From: Burkholderiales bacterium
Lineage (GTDB): Bacteria; Pseudomonadota; Gammaproteobacteria; Burkholderiales; JAEUMW01
Reading direction: 5' to 3'
DNA length: 5,256 nucleotides
NCBI GenBank assembly: GCA_016791285.1
Contig: JAEUMX010000011.1
Location: 1 to 5,256 of the forward strand
Positions 1 to 5,256 of the stretch are shown here, piece after piece. Position numbers and translations under genes: made by a program. Numbering within the stretch: position 1 is the first letter of the stretch; every line of letters begins with the position of its first letter. The notes under the pieces were generated by a model. It saw only the letters and a list, made by a program, of their open reading frames with translations. It did no database searches and was not told where the DNA came from.

Positions 1-890
1 ACGCCGCACACGAGACACGCCCATGCGATGCGCGGCGGCACGCCGAAGAGCGCTGCGTAGCCCACCGCCGCCAGCGCCGAGAAAAGCGCGTCGACGCGAA
101 CCGGCAGCGGCGTCATCGGTGAGTCCACGGGAATGCGCACGCCGGTGATCACCATCGCACCGTACAGCCCGAACGCGATTGCAATCGTGACCATTGCACC
201 GAAGACCAGGCGCGCCAGTCCCACGCTCACATGGTTGCGGATCAGATCCTGCACGCCGTTGATGAGGGGCACGCCGGGCACGATGATCATTCCCGGCGCC
301 ACCAGGCAGAGCGCTGGTGTACCGGCCCAACCGAGTAGCACCCCGAGTCCACCGACCGTGCCGCTGACCAGCGCCGCCGCAAACGGGATGAAGACGAGAT
401 TGAGATCCCGCTTCGCGAGCTCCTGACGCAGCCACATGCCGACCGAGCCCGCCAGCCACACGATCCCGAACGTGCCCCAGTCCGCGCCGAAGAGCCGCGC
501 GAGGCTCGCCGCGGTGAGCCCCATCGCCACGACGACGATCCAGCGCGAATAGAAGGCAGGCGCATGCTCGACGCGATCGAGTTCGGCCGCCACCCAGGCG
601 AGGTCCCGCTTGCCCGACGCGACGGCGGCGAGGACGTCATTCACTGCGGCGACCGCCCCCAGCCCGACATTCATCGCCGGCACGCGGCGGCCGACCTTGG
701 TGCGCAGCGCGTCGTCCAGCGCGACCGTCACGATCAGCGCTTCATAGTTCACGACGACGCTGGCCTCGCCGCCGAAGACTTGAGCGAACCGCGTGACGGC
801 AACCTCCACCTCGGCGGTATCGTCGCCGTTCGCGAGGAGCAGGCGTCCGATCTTCAGCGCGAGGTGCGCGACCTCGTCGATCCGCGCCAT
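1..890 (-). CDS. Threonine/serine exporter (ThrE) family permease, fused two-domain form, C-terminus cut by window edge
   Basis: This is an inner-membrane protein of the ThrE/DUF1212 family, whose characterised members export threonine and serine. I translated 296 codons from an ATG at 888-890 to the left edge with no stop. Residues 1-115 are a soluble cytoplasmic-type region beginning with the family N-terminal pattern (LKIGRLLLANGDDTAEVE, about 12-29). Hydrophobic segments follow at about 118-134, 139-153, 163-197 and 222-250. The family-typical loop PGMIIVPGVPLINGVQD spans 199-215. From about 257 a second block begins (LFSALAAVGYAALFGVPPR, 269-287) that resembles the start of the ThrE_2/YjjB domain. 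The gene is therefore probably the fused YjjP-YjjB type, normally somewhat over 400 residues, with over 100 missing here. The ATG is preceded by a near-consensus Shine-Dalgarno. An in-frame stop (the fumC stop) lies 27 nt upstream, which limits the start choice. It lies downstream of fumC on the same strand. Family assignment is firm; the substrate is inferred. Confidence 0.88.
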   Translation of the reverse strand, partial: MARIDEVAHLALKIGRLLLANGDDTAEVEVAVTRFAQVFGGEASVVVNYEALIVTVALDDALRTKVGRRVPAMNVGLGAVAAVNDVLAAVASGKRDLAWVAAELDRVEHAPAFYSRWIVVVAMGLTAASLARLFGADWGTFGIVWLAGSVGMWLRQELAKRDLNLVFIPFAAALVSGTVGGLGVLLGWAGTPALCLVAPGMIIVPGVPLINGVQDLIRNHVSVGLARLVFGAMVTIAIAFGLYGAMVITGVRIPVDSPMTPLPVRVDALFSALAAVGYAALFGVPPRIAWACLVCG

Positions 891-897
891 CGCCCGA

Positions 898-906
898 TCA
901 CCGCCT
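898..906 (-). promoter_or_regulatory. Shine-Dalgarno site of the exporter gene
   Basis: On the minus strand this reads AGGCGGTGA, differing at one base from AGGAGGTGA, and ends 7 nt before the ATG at 888-890. It supports that start. It also suggests the exporter is translated independently of fumC despite the short gap. Confidence 0.75.
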
Positions 907-911
907 AACCG

Positions 912-937
912 AAAAACCTAGTCGTGCGCGACGTAGG
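912..937 (-). terminator. Probable intrinsic terminator overlapping the fumC stop codon
   Basis: On the minus strand the sequence reads CCTA-C-GTCG-CGCA-CGAC-TAGG followed by TTTTT. CCTA pairs with TAGG and GTCG with CGAC, giving eight base pairs with one bulged C, a four-base loop and a five-base U-run in RNA. The fumC stop codon TAG (918-920) is part of the 3' arm. The bulge and short U-run make it a moderate terminator at best, so some readthrough into the exporter 27 nt away is plausible. Pairing is seen directly; function is inferred. Confidence 0.55.
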
Positions 938-2318
938 GATGGACCATCTTCGCCGGATCGACGATGCGATCGAACTCGGCCTCGGTCACGAAACCCAGCG
1001 CGAGCGCCGCGGCCTTGAGCGTCAAGTCGTGGTCCATCGCGTGATGGGCGATCTTCGATGCTTTGTCGTAGCCGATGACGGGCGCGAGCGCGGTGACCAG
1101 CATCAGCGAGCGCTCGACGTATTCCTGGATCTTCTTGAGGTTGGGCTCGGTGCCCTCGACCAGGAAGCGGCGGAAGTTCGCGCAGCCATCGGTCATCAGC
1201 GTGATCGAGTGCGTGAGGTTCGCGATCATCAGCGGCTTGTAGACGTTCATCTCCAGATAGCCGCCGGCGCCGCCCAATCCGACGGCCACATCGTTCGCCA
1301 TCACCTGCACCGCGAGCATCGTCAACGCCTCGGCCTGCGTCGGGTTCACCTTGCCCGGCATGATCGACGAGCCGGGCTCGTTCTCGGGAATGTGCAGCTC
1401 CGCGAAGCCGGCGCGCGGACCGCAGGACATGAGCCGGATGTCGTTGCCGATCTTGTAGAGCGACACCGCCAGCGTGCGGAAACTGCCCGACAGTTGCACC
1501 AGCGCATCGTGCGCGCCCTGCACGGTGAACTTGTTGGGGGCGCTCACGAAGGGCAGCTTCGTCAGCGTGGCGATCTCGCCCGCCGCCGCCTCGGCGAAAC
1601 CGGGCGCGGCGTTGATGCCGGTGCCGACCGCGGTGCCGCCGAGTGCGAGGTGGTACACGCTCTTCAGCGCATCCTGGATGCGCTCCAGGTTGTCGCTCAG
1701 CATGCCGGCGTAACCGGACCATTCCTGCCCGAGCGTGATCGGCGTCGCGTCCTGCATGTGAGTGCGGCCGATCTTGACGATGTCCTTCCATTCCTCTGCC
1801 TTCGCGGCGATCGCGTCGCGCAGGGCGATCACTTCCGGCAGCAGACGCCCCGTCGTGTTGACCGCGGCCGCGATATACATCGCCGCAGGAAACGAATCGT
1901 TGGACGACTGCGACATGTTGACGTGGTCGTTCGGATGCACCGGCGTCTTGCTGCCCAGCGCGGTGCCCGCGAGCTGGCAGCAGCGGTTCGACACGACCTC
2001 GTTCACGTTCATGTTGAACTGCGTGCCGCTGCCCGTCATCCAGACGTGCAGGGGAAACATGTCGTGATGCTGCCCGGCGAGAATCTCGTCGCAGGCCTGG
2101 ACGATGAGACGGTGCGGCTCGTCCTGGAGTCGCCCGCCGGCATGATTGGCGTTGGCCGCAGCCTTCTTGAGGATGGCGTAGGCCGTGATCATCTCGCGCG
2201 GGATGAGGTCGTGGCCGATGCTGAAGTGCTCCAGCGAGCGCTGCGTCTGCGCGCCCCAGAGCTTGTCCGCGGGCACCTCCACCACGCCCAGGCTGTCGGT
2301 TTCCTTGCGCACGTCCAT
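918..2318 (-). CDS. fumC: Class II fumarate hydratase (fumarase C)
   Basis: This enzyme interconverts fumarate and L-malate in the TCA cycle. It belongs to the oxygen-stable, iron-sulfur-free class II fumarases, which work as cytoplasmic homotetramers. The product is 466 residues, against 467 for E. coli FumC, and is collinear with it from the N-terminal [20 protein letters not shown]. Family motifs are intact: TGSGTQ at 95-100, the B-site loop HPNDHVN at 128-134, SSN at 138-140, [10 protein letters not shown] at 184-193 with the catalytic-base histidine H187, and the signature [11 protein letters not shown] at 316-326 with the mobile-loop serines S317/S318, K323 and N325. The frame stays open upstream to an ATG at 2402. 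I chose the ATG at 2316-2318 because homology begins there and GGAGGA sits 6 nt before it. It has its own promoter and leader hairpin upstream, and a terminator-like hairpin overlaps its stop. Nothing is missing or unusual in the protein. Aspartase and other lyases of this superfamily share the signature, but the close fit throughout is to FumC. Confidence 0.97.
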   Translation of the reverse strand: MDVRKETDSLGVVEVPADKLWGAQTQRSLEHFSIGHDLIPREMITAYAILKKAAANANHAGGRLQDEPHRLIVQACDEILAGQHHDMFPLHVWMTGSGTQFNMNVNEVVSNRCCQLAGTALGSKTPVHPNDHVNMSQSSNDSFPAAMYIAAAVNTTGRLLPEVIALRDAIAAKAEEWKDIVKIGRTHMQDATPITLGQEWSGYAGMLSDNLERIQDALKSVYHLALGGTAVGTGINAAPGFAEAAAGEIATLTKLPFVSAPNKFTVQGAHDALVQLSGSFRTLAVSLYKIGNDIRLMSCGPRAGFAELHIPENEPGSSIMPGKVNPTQAEALTMLAVQVMANDVAVGLGGAGGYLEMNVYKPLMIANLTHSITLMTDGCANFRRFLVEGTEPNLKKIQEYVERSLMLVTALAPVIGYDKASKIAHHAMDHDLTLKAAALALGFVTEAEFDRIVDPAKMVHPYVAHD

Positions 2319-2324
2319 CCGATC

Positions 2325-2330
2325 TCCTCC
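2325..2330 (-). promoter_or_regulatory. Shine-Dalgarno site deciding the fumC start
   Basis: GGAGGA on the minus strand lies 6 nt before the ATG at 2316-2318. It supports that start over the upstream in-frame ATG at 2402, which lies outside the conserved protein. Confidence 0.85.
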
Positions 2331-2376
2331 GGAGCCCGCCGAGCACGCGGCCAGAATGCCGCGCGCGCGTTGCAGA

Positions 2377-2397
2377 AGCGAGCGGTGTTCGCTCGCT
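2377..2397 (-). repeat. Perfect inverted repeat (8-bp stem, 5-nt loop) in the fumC leader
   Basis: On the minus strand AGCGAGCG and CGCTCGCT flank the loop AACAC, a perfect 8-bp GC-rich hairpin. No T-run follows, so it is not a standard terminator. If the predicted promoter is correct, it starts roughly ten nucleotides after the transcription start and ends about 60 nt before the fumC start codon. It could stabilise the 5' end of the mRNA or serve as a DNA operator. It could also be a chance product of high GC. Confidence 0.6.
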
Positions 2398-2413
2398 CGC
2401 ATTCGATCCGGGG

Positions 2414-2442
2414 AATGTATCGCCCGACCGGCGGGGCGTCAA
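2414..2442 (-). promoter_or_regulatory. Predicted sigma70-type promoter of fumC
   Basis: On the minus strand, TTGACG (2437-2442; 5 of 6 to TTGACA) is separated by exactly 17 bp from TACATT (2414-2419; 4 of 6 to TATAAT). Transcription would begin near 2407, giving a leader of about 90 nt before the ATG. It sits in the 178-bp gap after the DUF3616-like gene, which indicates that fumC is transcribed on its own. I see no clear terminator for the upstream gene in that gap. Confidence 0.6.
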
Positions 2443-2496
2443 TTGCGCTCGGCGTGAAGACCCGATTGGCGCGGGGCTTTGCGGGTGTCGTGGCGG

Positions 2497-3465
2497 TCAG
2501 GGTCGGCTCAGCCGCAAGCGCGTAAGACCGCCCTTCGGCAAACCATCGCACAGCAGAAGTACATCGTAGGTGCCGCCGTCCGCGTCGAGGACTGCCAGCC
2601 CTTCGGGTTTGCCAGGACCAGCAACGAGTTCGGCCAGCCGCTGCGGTCTGACATCTTCGGCACGCTGATCGTTACCGTCCCAGAAGTAGACGCGGTACGA
2701 CGCGTCGCCATCGCCCACCGGTCCGGCCAGGATCAGAAAGCCGCCGTCGACCGCGACGAGGTCCCGGATGCCGCGCCCGTCGAGTCGAACATAGCGCACC
2801 TGCGCGCTACGGGTGAGGTTGTCCCAGGTCGCTGACAGCACCGGCACGAGACCGTCGCGCAGCACGGGGCCGCGGAAGCCGAAATAGAGGCGATCGTCCT
2901 TCACCGCCAGGCCTTCGATGTCGATGCCATTCTCCTTGCTCGCCATGCCGACGAAGCCCTTCAGCACGGGATCGCCTTCGATCGCGGCGGACAGCGACTT
3001 CGGCCGCTCGATCACCCCGGCACCGCCATCTGCTTCGAGCCGGAACCGGAAGACCTGCTCGCGGGATTCCTTCCGCTTCGGCGCCTCGATCCGGCCGTTC
3101 TTGATCTTCCGCGTCGAGGCATGCGATCCGGTGACGTAGACGGTGCGGCCATCGACCGCGACGGCTTCCAGGTCGACCTCGTCGTCGCCGGCTGGCAATT
3201 CCACCAACTTGCCGACCTTGTACGACCCGCCGTCCTCTTTCAGCACCTGCACCGCCGTCGGGCGTTTCGCCTCGTCCGAGACGACCAGCAAGAACTTGCC
3301 GACCACGGCCGCGCCGCTCAGATGATCCGGCTCGTCGATGTCGCCGTGAAGCTTCACCACCTCACCGTAATGCGTGCCGCAGGCGAGGGTCGGTACCGCC
3401 TCGTCCGCACCGTGCGCCAGCGCCGCAGTGAGCAGCAGAGGAAAGATCGAGCGCATTGCCCACAC
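2497..3465 (-). CDS. Secreted DUF3616-like protein, probable beta-propeller
   Basis: The function is unknown. The 322-residue product begins with a signal peptide: R5, hydrophobic core IFPLLLTAALA (7-17), likely cleavage after A17 or G19. It is therefore probably periplasmic or secreted. The rest is rich in short beta-strand patterns built around a recurring motif, an acidic or proline residue then E-G/A-x-A-V: EPDHLSGAAV near 45-54, DLEAVAV 98-104, DIEGLAV 182-188, IRDLVAV 233-239 and KPEGLAV 286-292. Each is followed by a strand such as VYVTGSH or LYFGFRG. This suggests a beta-propeller-like fold and resembles DUF3616 proteins; I recall no experimentally known activity for that family. I chose the GTG at 3463-3465 because GGAG precedes it by 9 nt. 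The ATG nine bases further in (3454-3456) is an alternative that also leaves a good signal peptide. It is divergent from folE2 and upstream of fumC, with no evident functional link to either. Confidence 0.72.
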   Translation of the reverse strand: MWAMRSIFPLLLTAALAHGADEAVPTLACGTHYGEVVKLHGDIDEPDHLSGAAVVGKFLLVVSDEAKRPTAVQVLKEDGGSYKVGKLVELPAGDDEVDLEAVAVDGRTVYVTGSHASTRKIKNGRIEAPKRKESREQVFRFRLEADGGAGVIERPKSLSAAIEGDPVLKGFVGMASKENGIDIEGLAVKDDRLYFGFRGPVLRDGLVPVLSATWDNLTRSAQVRYVRLDGRGIRDLVAVDGGFLILAGPVGDGDASYRVYFWDGNDQRAEDVRPQRLAELVAGPGKPEGLAVLDADGGTYDVLLLCDGLPKGGLTRLRLSRP

Positions 3466-3474
3466 GAGAGATAT

Positions 3475-3478
3475 CTCC
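3475..3478 (-). promoter_or_regulatory. Shine-Dalgarno of the DUF3616-like gene, inside a 10-bp palindrome
   Basis: GGAG on the minus strand is 9 nt from the GTG at 3463-3465 but 18 nt from the alternative ATG at 3454-3456, so it favours the GTG start. It overlaps the perfect 10-bp palindrome GAGATATCTC at 3468-3477, which may be coincidental. Confidence 0.5.
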
Positions 3479-3544
3479 AGGATTCCGGGGGTCCGCTCCA
3501 GAGCGCGCCATTTCGCGCGCGGCGTTCGACCGCGGCATGGGTCC

Positions 3545-3573
3545 TTTATAGTCGAGCACTCCGGCAACATCAA
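3545..3573 (-). promoter_or_regulatory. Predicted sigma70-type promoter of the DUF3616-like gene
   Basis: On the minus strand TTGATG (3568-3573; 4 of 6 to consensus) is 17 bp from TATAAA (3545-3550; 5 of 6). Transcription would start near 3538, about 70 nt before the start codon. The -10 overlaps a plus-strand -10 facing folE2. Confidence 0.55.
3547..3552 (+). promoter_or_regulatory. Candidate -10 element for folE2
   Basis: TATAGT matches the -10 consensus at 5 of 6 positions on the plus strand. The upstream sequence at -35 spacing (around 3524-3530, GTTCGAC) is a poor match, so an activator or a different promoter may be needed. If used, the folE2 leader would be about 145 nt. I see no better plus-strand promoter between here and 3703. 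Confidence 0.35.
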
Positions 3574-3585
3574 CCGCCATGGCGG
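3574..3585. repeat. Perfect 12-bp palindrome in the divergent intergenic region
   Basis: CCGCCATGGCGG is its own reverse complement. It directly abuts the minus-strand -35 hexamer (3568-3573) and lies just downstream of the plus-strand -10, a position suited to an operator. It matches no regulator site I recognise. In GC-rich DNA a palindrome this long can arise by chance. Confidence 0.4.
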
Positions 3586-3691
3586 CGACGGGCAGCACGA
3601 TCGGCTTCATCGGACTCGAGAAATCGGGAACGCGCCGACGGCTGCCTTCATCCAATGGGCGAGTGCAGCATCAAGCCGCGATTGCCTGAAC

Positions 3692-3697
3692 AGGAGG
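3692..3697 (+). promoter_or_regulatory. Consensus Shine-Dalgarno of folE2
   Basis: AGGAGG lies 6 nt before the ATG at 3704-3706. It fixes the folE2 start, although the reading frame stays open for a further 330 bases upstream. Confidence 0.9.
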
Positions 3698-3703
3698 ACA
3701 AGG

Positions 3704-4555
3704 ATGAATGCCCCGGAAAGACTTGCGTTCCTTCCCGACATCCAGTCGGAAGCGGATCACCGCGGTCTGCGCATCGACGCGGTCGGCGTGAGCGGAGTCC
3801 GCCATCCGCTAACTATCCAGTCGGGCGGAAGGCGCGTGGCGACCGTTGCCACGCTGTCGCTGACCGTGGGCTTGTCCGCGCCGACGAGGGGCACGCACAT
3901 GTCCCGCTTCATCGAGTCGCTGGAAGCGCAGACCGCGCCGCTGCATCAGGAGAGCTTCAGGCAGTTCGTGCTCGACATGCTGGGACGGCTGGAAGCAGAC
4001 AGCGGTGGGGTGGAGATGCGCTTCCCTTACTTCGTGAGAAAGGCGGCGCCGGTGTCACGGGCGCACAGCCAGCTCGGCTACGAGGTCTGCTGGAAAGGCC
4101 GGGTGTCCGAAGACCGCTATGCGTTCTGGATGTCCGTGACGGTGCCGGTGACCAGTCTGTGTCCGTGCTCGAAGGAAATCTCGGCTTATGGTGCCCACAA
4201 CCAACGCTCGCACATCACCATCCGCGCGGAATTGAAGGCAGAGATGGCGATCGAGGAACTGATCGCGATTGCCGAAGGCAGCGCCTCCTGCGAGGTGTAC
4301 GGGCTGCTCAAGCGGGCCGACGAAAAGTACGTCACGGAACGCGCCTACGACAATCCCAGGTTCGTCGAGGATCTCGTGCGTGACGTGGCGGTTGCACTGA
4401 ACGACGAGCCGCGCGTAGGCGCTTACCTCGTCGAGGCGGAGAACTTCGAATCGATCCACGATCACAACGCATTTGCCCGCGTCATCCGGCCGCACGGGGA
4501 TCTCCGGCTTCGTCGTGCAGGGGGTGGCGCCGACCTGACGGGAGCCCTCGAATGA
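3704..4555 (+). CDS. folE2: GTP cyclohydrolase FolE2 (type IB, COG1469 family)
   Basis: This cytoplasmic enzyme converts GTP to 7,8-dihydroneopterin triphosphate, the first step toward tetrahydrofolate and, in many bacteria, queuosine and related 7-deazaguanines. The product is 283 residues; family members are usually about 260-300. It shows the family landmarks in order: LPDIQSEAD (10-18), VGVSGVRHPL (27-36), GTHMSRF (63-69), FPYFVRKAAPVS (107-118), PVTSLCPCSKEIS (148-160), GAHNQRSH (163-170), LLKRADEKYVTERAYDNPRFVED (201-223) and ENFESIHDHNAF (246-257). C153, H165, E207, E222 and H252 match by spacing the active-site and metal residues described for Neisseria FolE2 (C147, H159, E201, E216, H246), so it should be active. 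The last 20 or so residues are a variable tail. Unlike zinc-dependent FolE, FolE2 can use other metals, and it is Zur-controlled in several bacteria. I see no obvious Zur box here. Its stop overlaps the next gene's start, so the two are surely co-transcribed. Confidence 0.96.
   Translation: MNAPERLAFLPDIQSEADHRGLRIDAVGVSGVRHPLTIQSGGRRVATVATLSLTVGLSAPTRGTHMSRFIESLEAQTAPLHQESFRQFVLDMLGRLEADSGGVEMRFPYFVRKAAPVSRAHSQLGYEVCWKGRVSEDRYAFWMSVTVPVTSLCPCSKEISAYGAHNQRSHITIRAELKAEMAIEELIAIAEGSASCEVYGLLKRADEKYVTERAYDNPRFVEDLVRDVAVALNDEPRVGAYLVEAENFESIHDHNAFARVIRPHGDLRLRRAGGGADLTGALE
4540..4544 (+). promoter_or_regulatory. Shine-Dalgarno of the flavoprotein gene within folE2
   Basis: GGGAG ends 7 nt before the ATG at 4552-4554. 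It lies inside the last codons of folE2, as expected for a translationally coupled pair with an ATGA overlap. Confidence 0.65.
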
Positions 4556-5256
4556 GCACCTTCGAAGTCAAACTGCAAGGCCGTGAAGAAGTCGCCGAGG
4601 GCACGATGGCGTTTCATTTCGAGAAGCCAGCCGCCTTCACCTTCAAGGCCGGACAGGCCATCGACGTCGTCCTGCCGAAGCCGCCGACTGGCGACGCGCA
4701 GAGCGCGCGTCACACGTTCTCCATCGTCACCGCGCCGTTCGAAAGCGATCTGCTTATCGCCACGCGCATGCGCGACAGCGCCTTCAAGCGTGCGCTGAAA
4801 TCCCTGGCCATCGGTTCGGTGGTAGGGATCGAAGGGCCCTTCGGCTCGCTGACCCTGCACCGTGACCCGGCGCGACCCGCCGTGTTCATCGCCGGTGGCA
4901 TCGGTATCACGCCATTCGTGAGCATGTTGCGGCAGGCAGCGAAGGACGGGTTGCCTCGGAAGCTGCTGTTGCTCTATTCCAACCGGCGCCCGAAGGACGC
5001 CGCCTTTCTGGCGGAACTGCAGGAACTGGAGCGGCGGGGCGAGAACTTCCGCCTGATCGCAACGATGACGGCGCTGAGCGAATCCGACACGTCCTGGGCG
5101 GGCGAAACGGGTTCGATCGACCGCGCCATGATCGAACGGGCGGGCGGTAGTCTCACCGAGGCGACCTATTATCTCGCCGGACCACCCGGCATGGTCGAGG
5201 CGATGCGGCAGGTACTGGACGAGGCAGGCGTCAGCGACGATGCCGTTCGCAGCGAG
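4552..5256 (+). CDS. Ferredoxin-NADP reductase-like FAD oxidoreductase, C-terminus cut by window edge
   Basis: This is a predicted soluble flavoprotein of the ferredoxin-NADP reductase superfamily, moving electrons between NAD(P)H and an unidentified partner. The 235 codons seen contain the full two-domain core. An FAD-binding barrel (about 1-102) carries RHTFSI (53-58), a variant of the R-x-Y-S flavin motif, and GIEGPFGSL (92-100). An NAD(P)-binding domain follows, with FIAGGIGITPFVSMLR (112-127), LYSNRRPKDAAFLAEL (141-156) and YLAGPPGMVEAM (207-218). There is no attached 2Fe-2S, globin or transmembrane domain, so it needs a separate electron acceptor or donor. The last visible residues, DDAVRSE, resemble the stretch just before the family's usual C-terminal end, so probably only a handful of residues are missing. 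It starts at the ATGA overlapping the folE2 stop, implying a shared transcript and coupled translation. Cofactor preference and substrate cannot be read from the sequence with confidence. Confidence 0.88.
   Translation, partial: MSTFEVKLQGREEVAEGTMAFHFEKPAAFTFKAGQAIDVVLPKPPTGDAQSARHTFSIVTAPFESDLLIATRMRDSAFKRALKSLAIGSVVGIEGPFGSLTLHRDPARPAVFIAGGIGITPFVSMLRQAAKDGLPRKLLLLYSNRRPKDAAFLAELQELERRGENFRLIATMTALSESDTSWAGETGSIDRAMIERAGGSLTEATYYLAGPPGMVEAMRQVLDEAGVSDDAVRSE

Noticed and set aside
2319..2402. N-terminal extension of FumC by 28 residues from the ATG at 2402.
   Set aside because: It would include the leader hairpin in the coding region. The FumC family begins at the residue encoded at 2318, and GGAGGA is placed correctly for that start.
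898..2525. Two very long open frames overlapping fumC, one on the same strand in another frame (898-2442) and one antisense (924-2525), each over 500 codons.
   Set aside because: Their translations are low-complexity, rich in Arg, Ala, Gly and His, with no recognisable motifs. They mirror the codon-position GC bias of fumC, which is unambiguous in its own frame. They are shadows, not overlapping genes.
3503..3520. GCGCGC inverted repeat with a six-base loop in the leader region of the DUF3616-like gene.
   Set aside because: Simple alternating GC pairs with itself easily. It has no U-run and no positional logic, so it was not called as a terminator or operator.
3591..3646. GGCAGC (3591-3596) and GCTGCC (3641-3646), and three ATCGG copies between them, as a possible folE2 leader riboswitch.
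   Set aside because: The arms are only six pairs, enclosing 44 nt with no convincing internal helices. They match no riboswitch class I can recognise. The short repeats are expected in GC-rich DNA.
3374..3703. N-terminal extension of FolE2 by 110 residues.
   Set aside because: The extra residues do not resemble FolE2 and would overlap the DUF3616-like gene's 5' end and the divergent promoters. The consensus AGGAGG sits 6 nt before the ATG at 3704.
3121..4383. A 420-codon plus-strand open frame spanning the DUF3616-like gene, the intergenic region and most of folE2.
   Set aside because: It has no motifs, has Arg-rich composition, and crosses two genes that are well supported in other frames and a probable promoter region. 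It is a by-product of high GC.
4462..4925. Antisense open frames over the end of folE2 and the flavoprotein gene.
   Set aside because: They have no recognisable protein features, and the plus-strand genes there carry complete family motifs.

Overview
The window is GC-rich bacterial chromosome with compact, ordinary-looking genes. Its gene set is a class II fumarase, a FolE2-type GTP cyclohydrolase, a threonine/serine exporter-family permease, a secreted DUF3616-like protein and a ferredoxin-NADP reductase-like flavoprotein. This set, the strong Shine-Dalgarno sites and the base composition suggest a proteobacterium, most likely beta or gamma. That placement is inference from general familiarity with these families. 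I see no phage, insertion sequence, CRISPR array, toxin-antitoxin or RNA gene.

Layout: the left 3.5 kb is read on the minus strand and the right 1.8 kb on the plus strand. On the minus strand, in transcription order from the divergent point, are a secreted DUF3616-like protein (2497-3465), fumC (918-2318) and a ThrE-family exporter (starts at 890, runs off the left edge). fumC has its own good sigma70-type promoter (2414-2442) and a leader of about 90 nt holding an 8-bp hairpin (2377-2397). A hairpin plus U-run overlaps the fumC stop codon (912-937), with the exporter start only 27 nt further on. fumC and the exporter may therefore be only partly co-transcribed. On the plus strand, folE2 (3704-4555) overlaps by ATGA the start of a flavin reductase gene (4552 to the right edge, probably lacking only a few codons).

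The 238-bp gap between the divergent DUF3616 and folE2 genes (3466-3703) holds overlapping, oppositely oriented -10 elements and a 12-bp palindrome. It looks like a shared bidirectional control region.

Functional picture: FumC is a TCA-cycle enzyme. FolE2 makes 7,8-dihydroneopterin triphosphate, the entry compound for folate and, in many bacteria, for queuosine and other 7-deazapurines. The flavoprotein coupled to folE2 has no obvious established role in that pathway, and this is the most interesting gene association here. The exporter is a fused two-domain form of the YjjP/YjjB type. Nothing in the window looks like a wholly new system. The points worth a second look are regulatory structures and the folE2-flavoprotein pairing.
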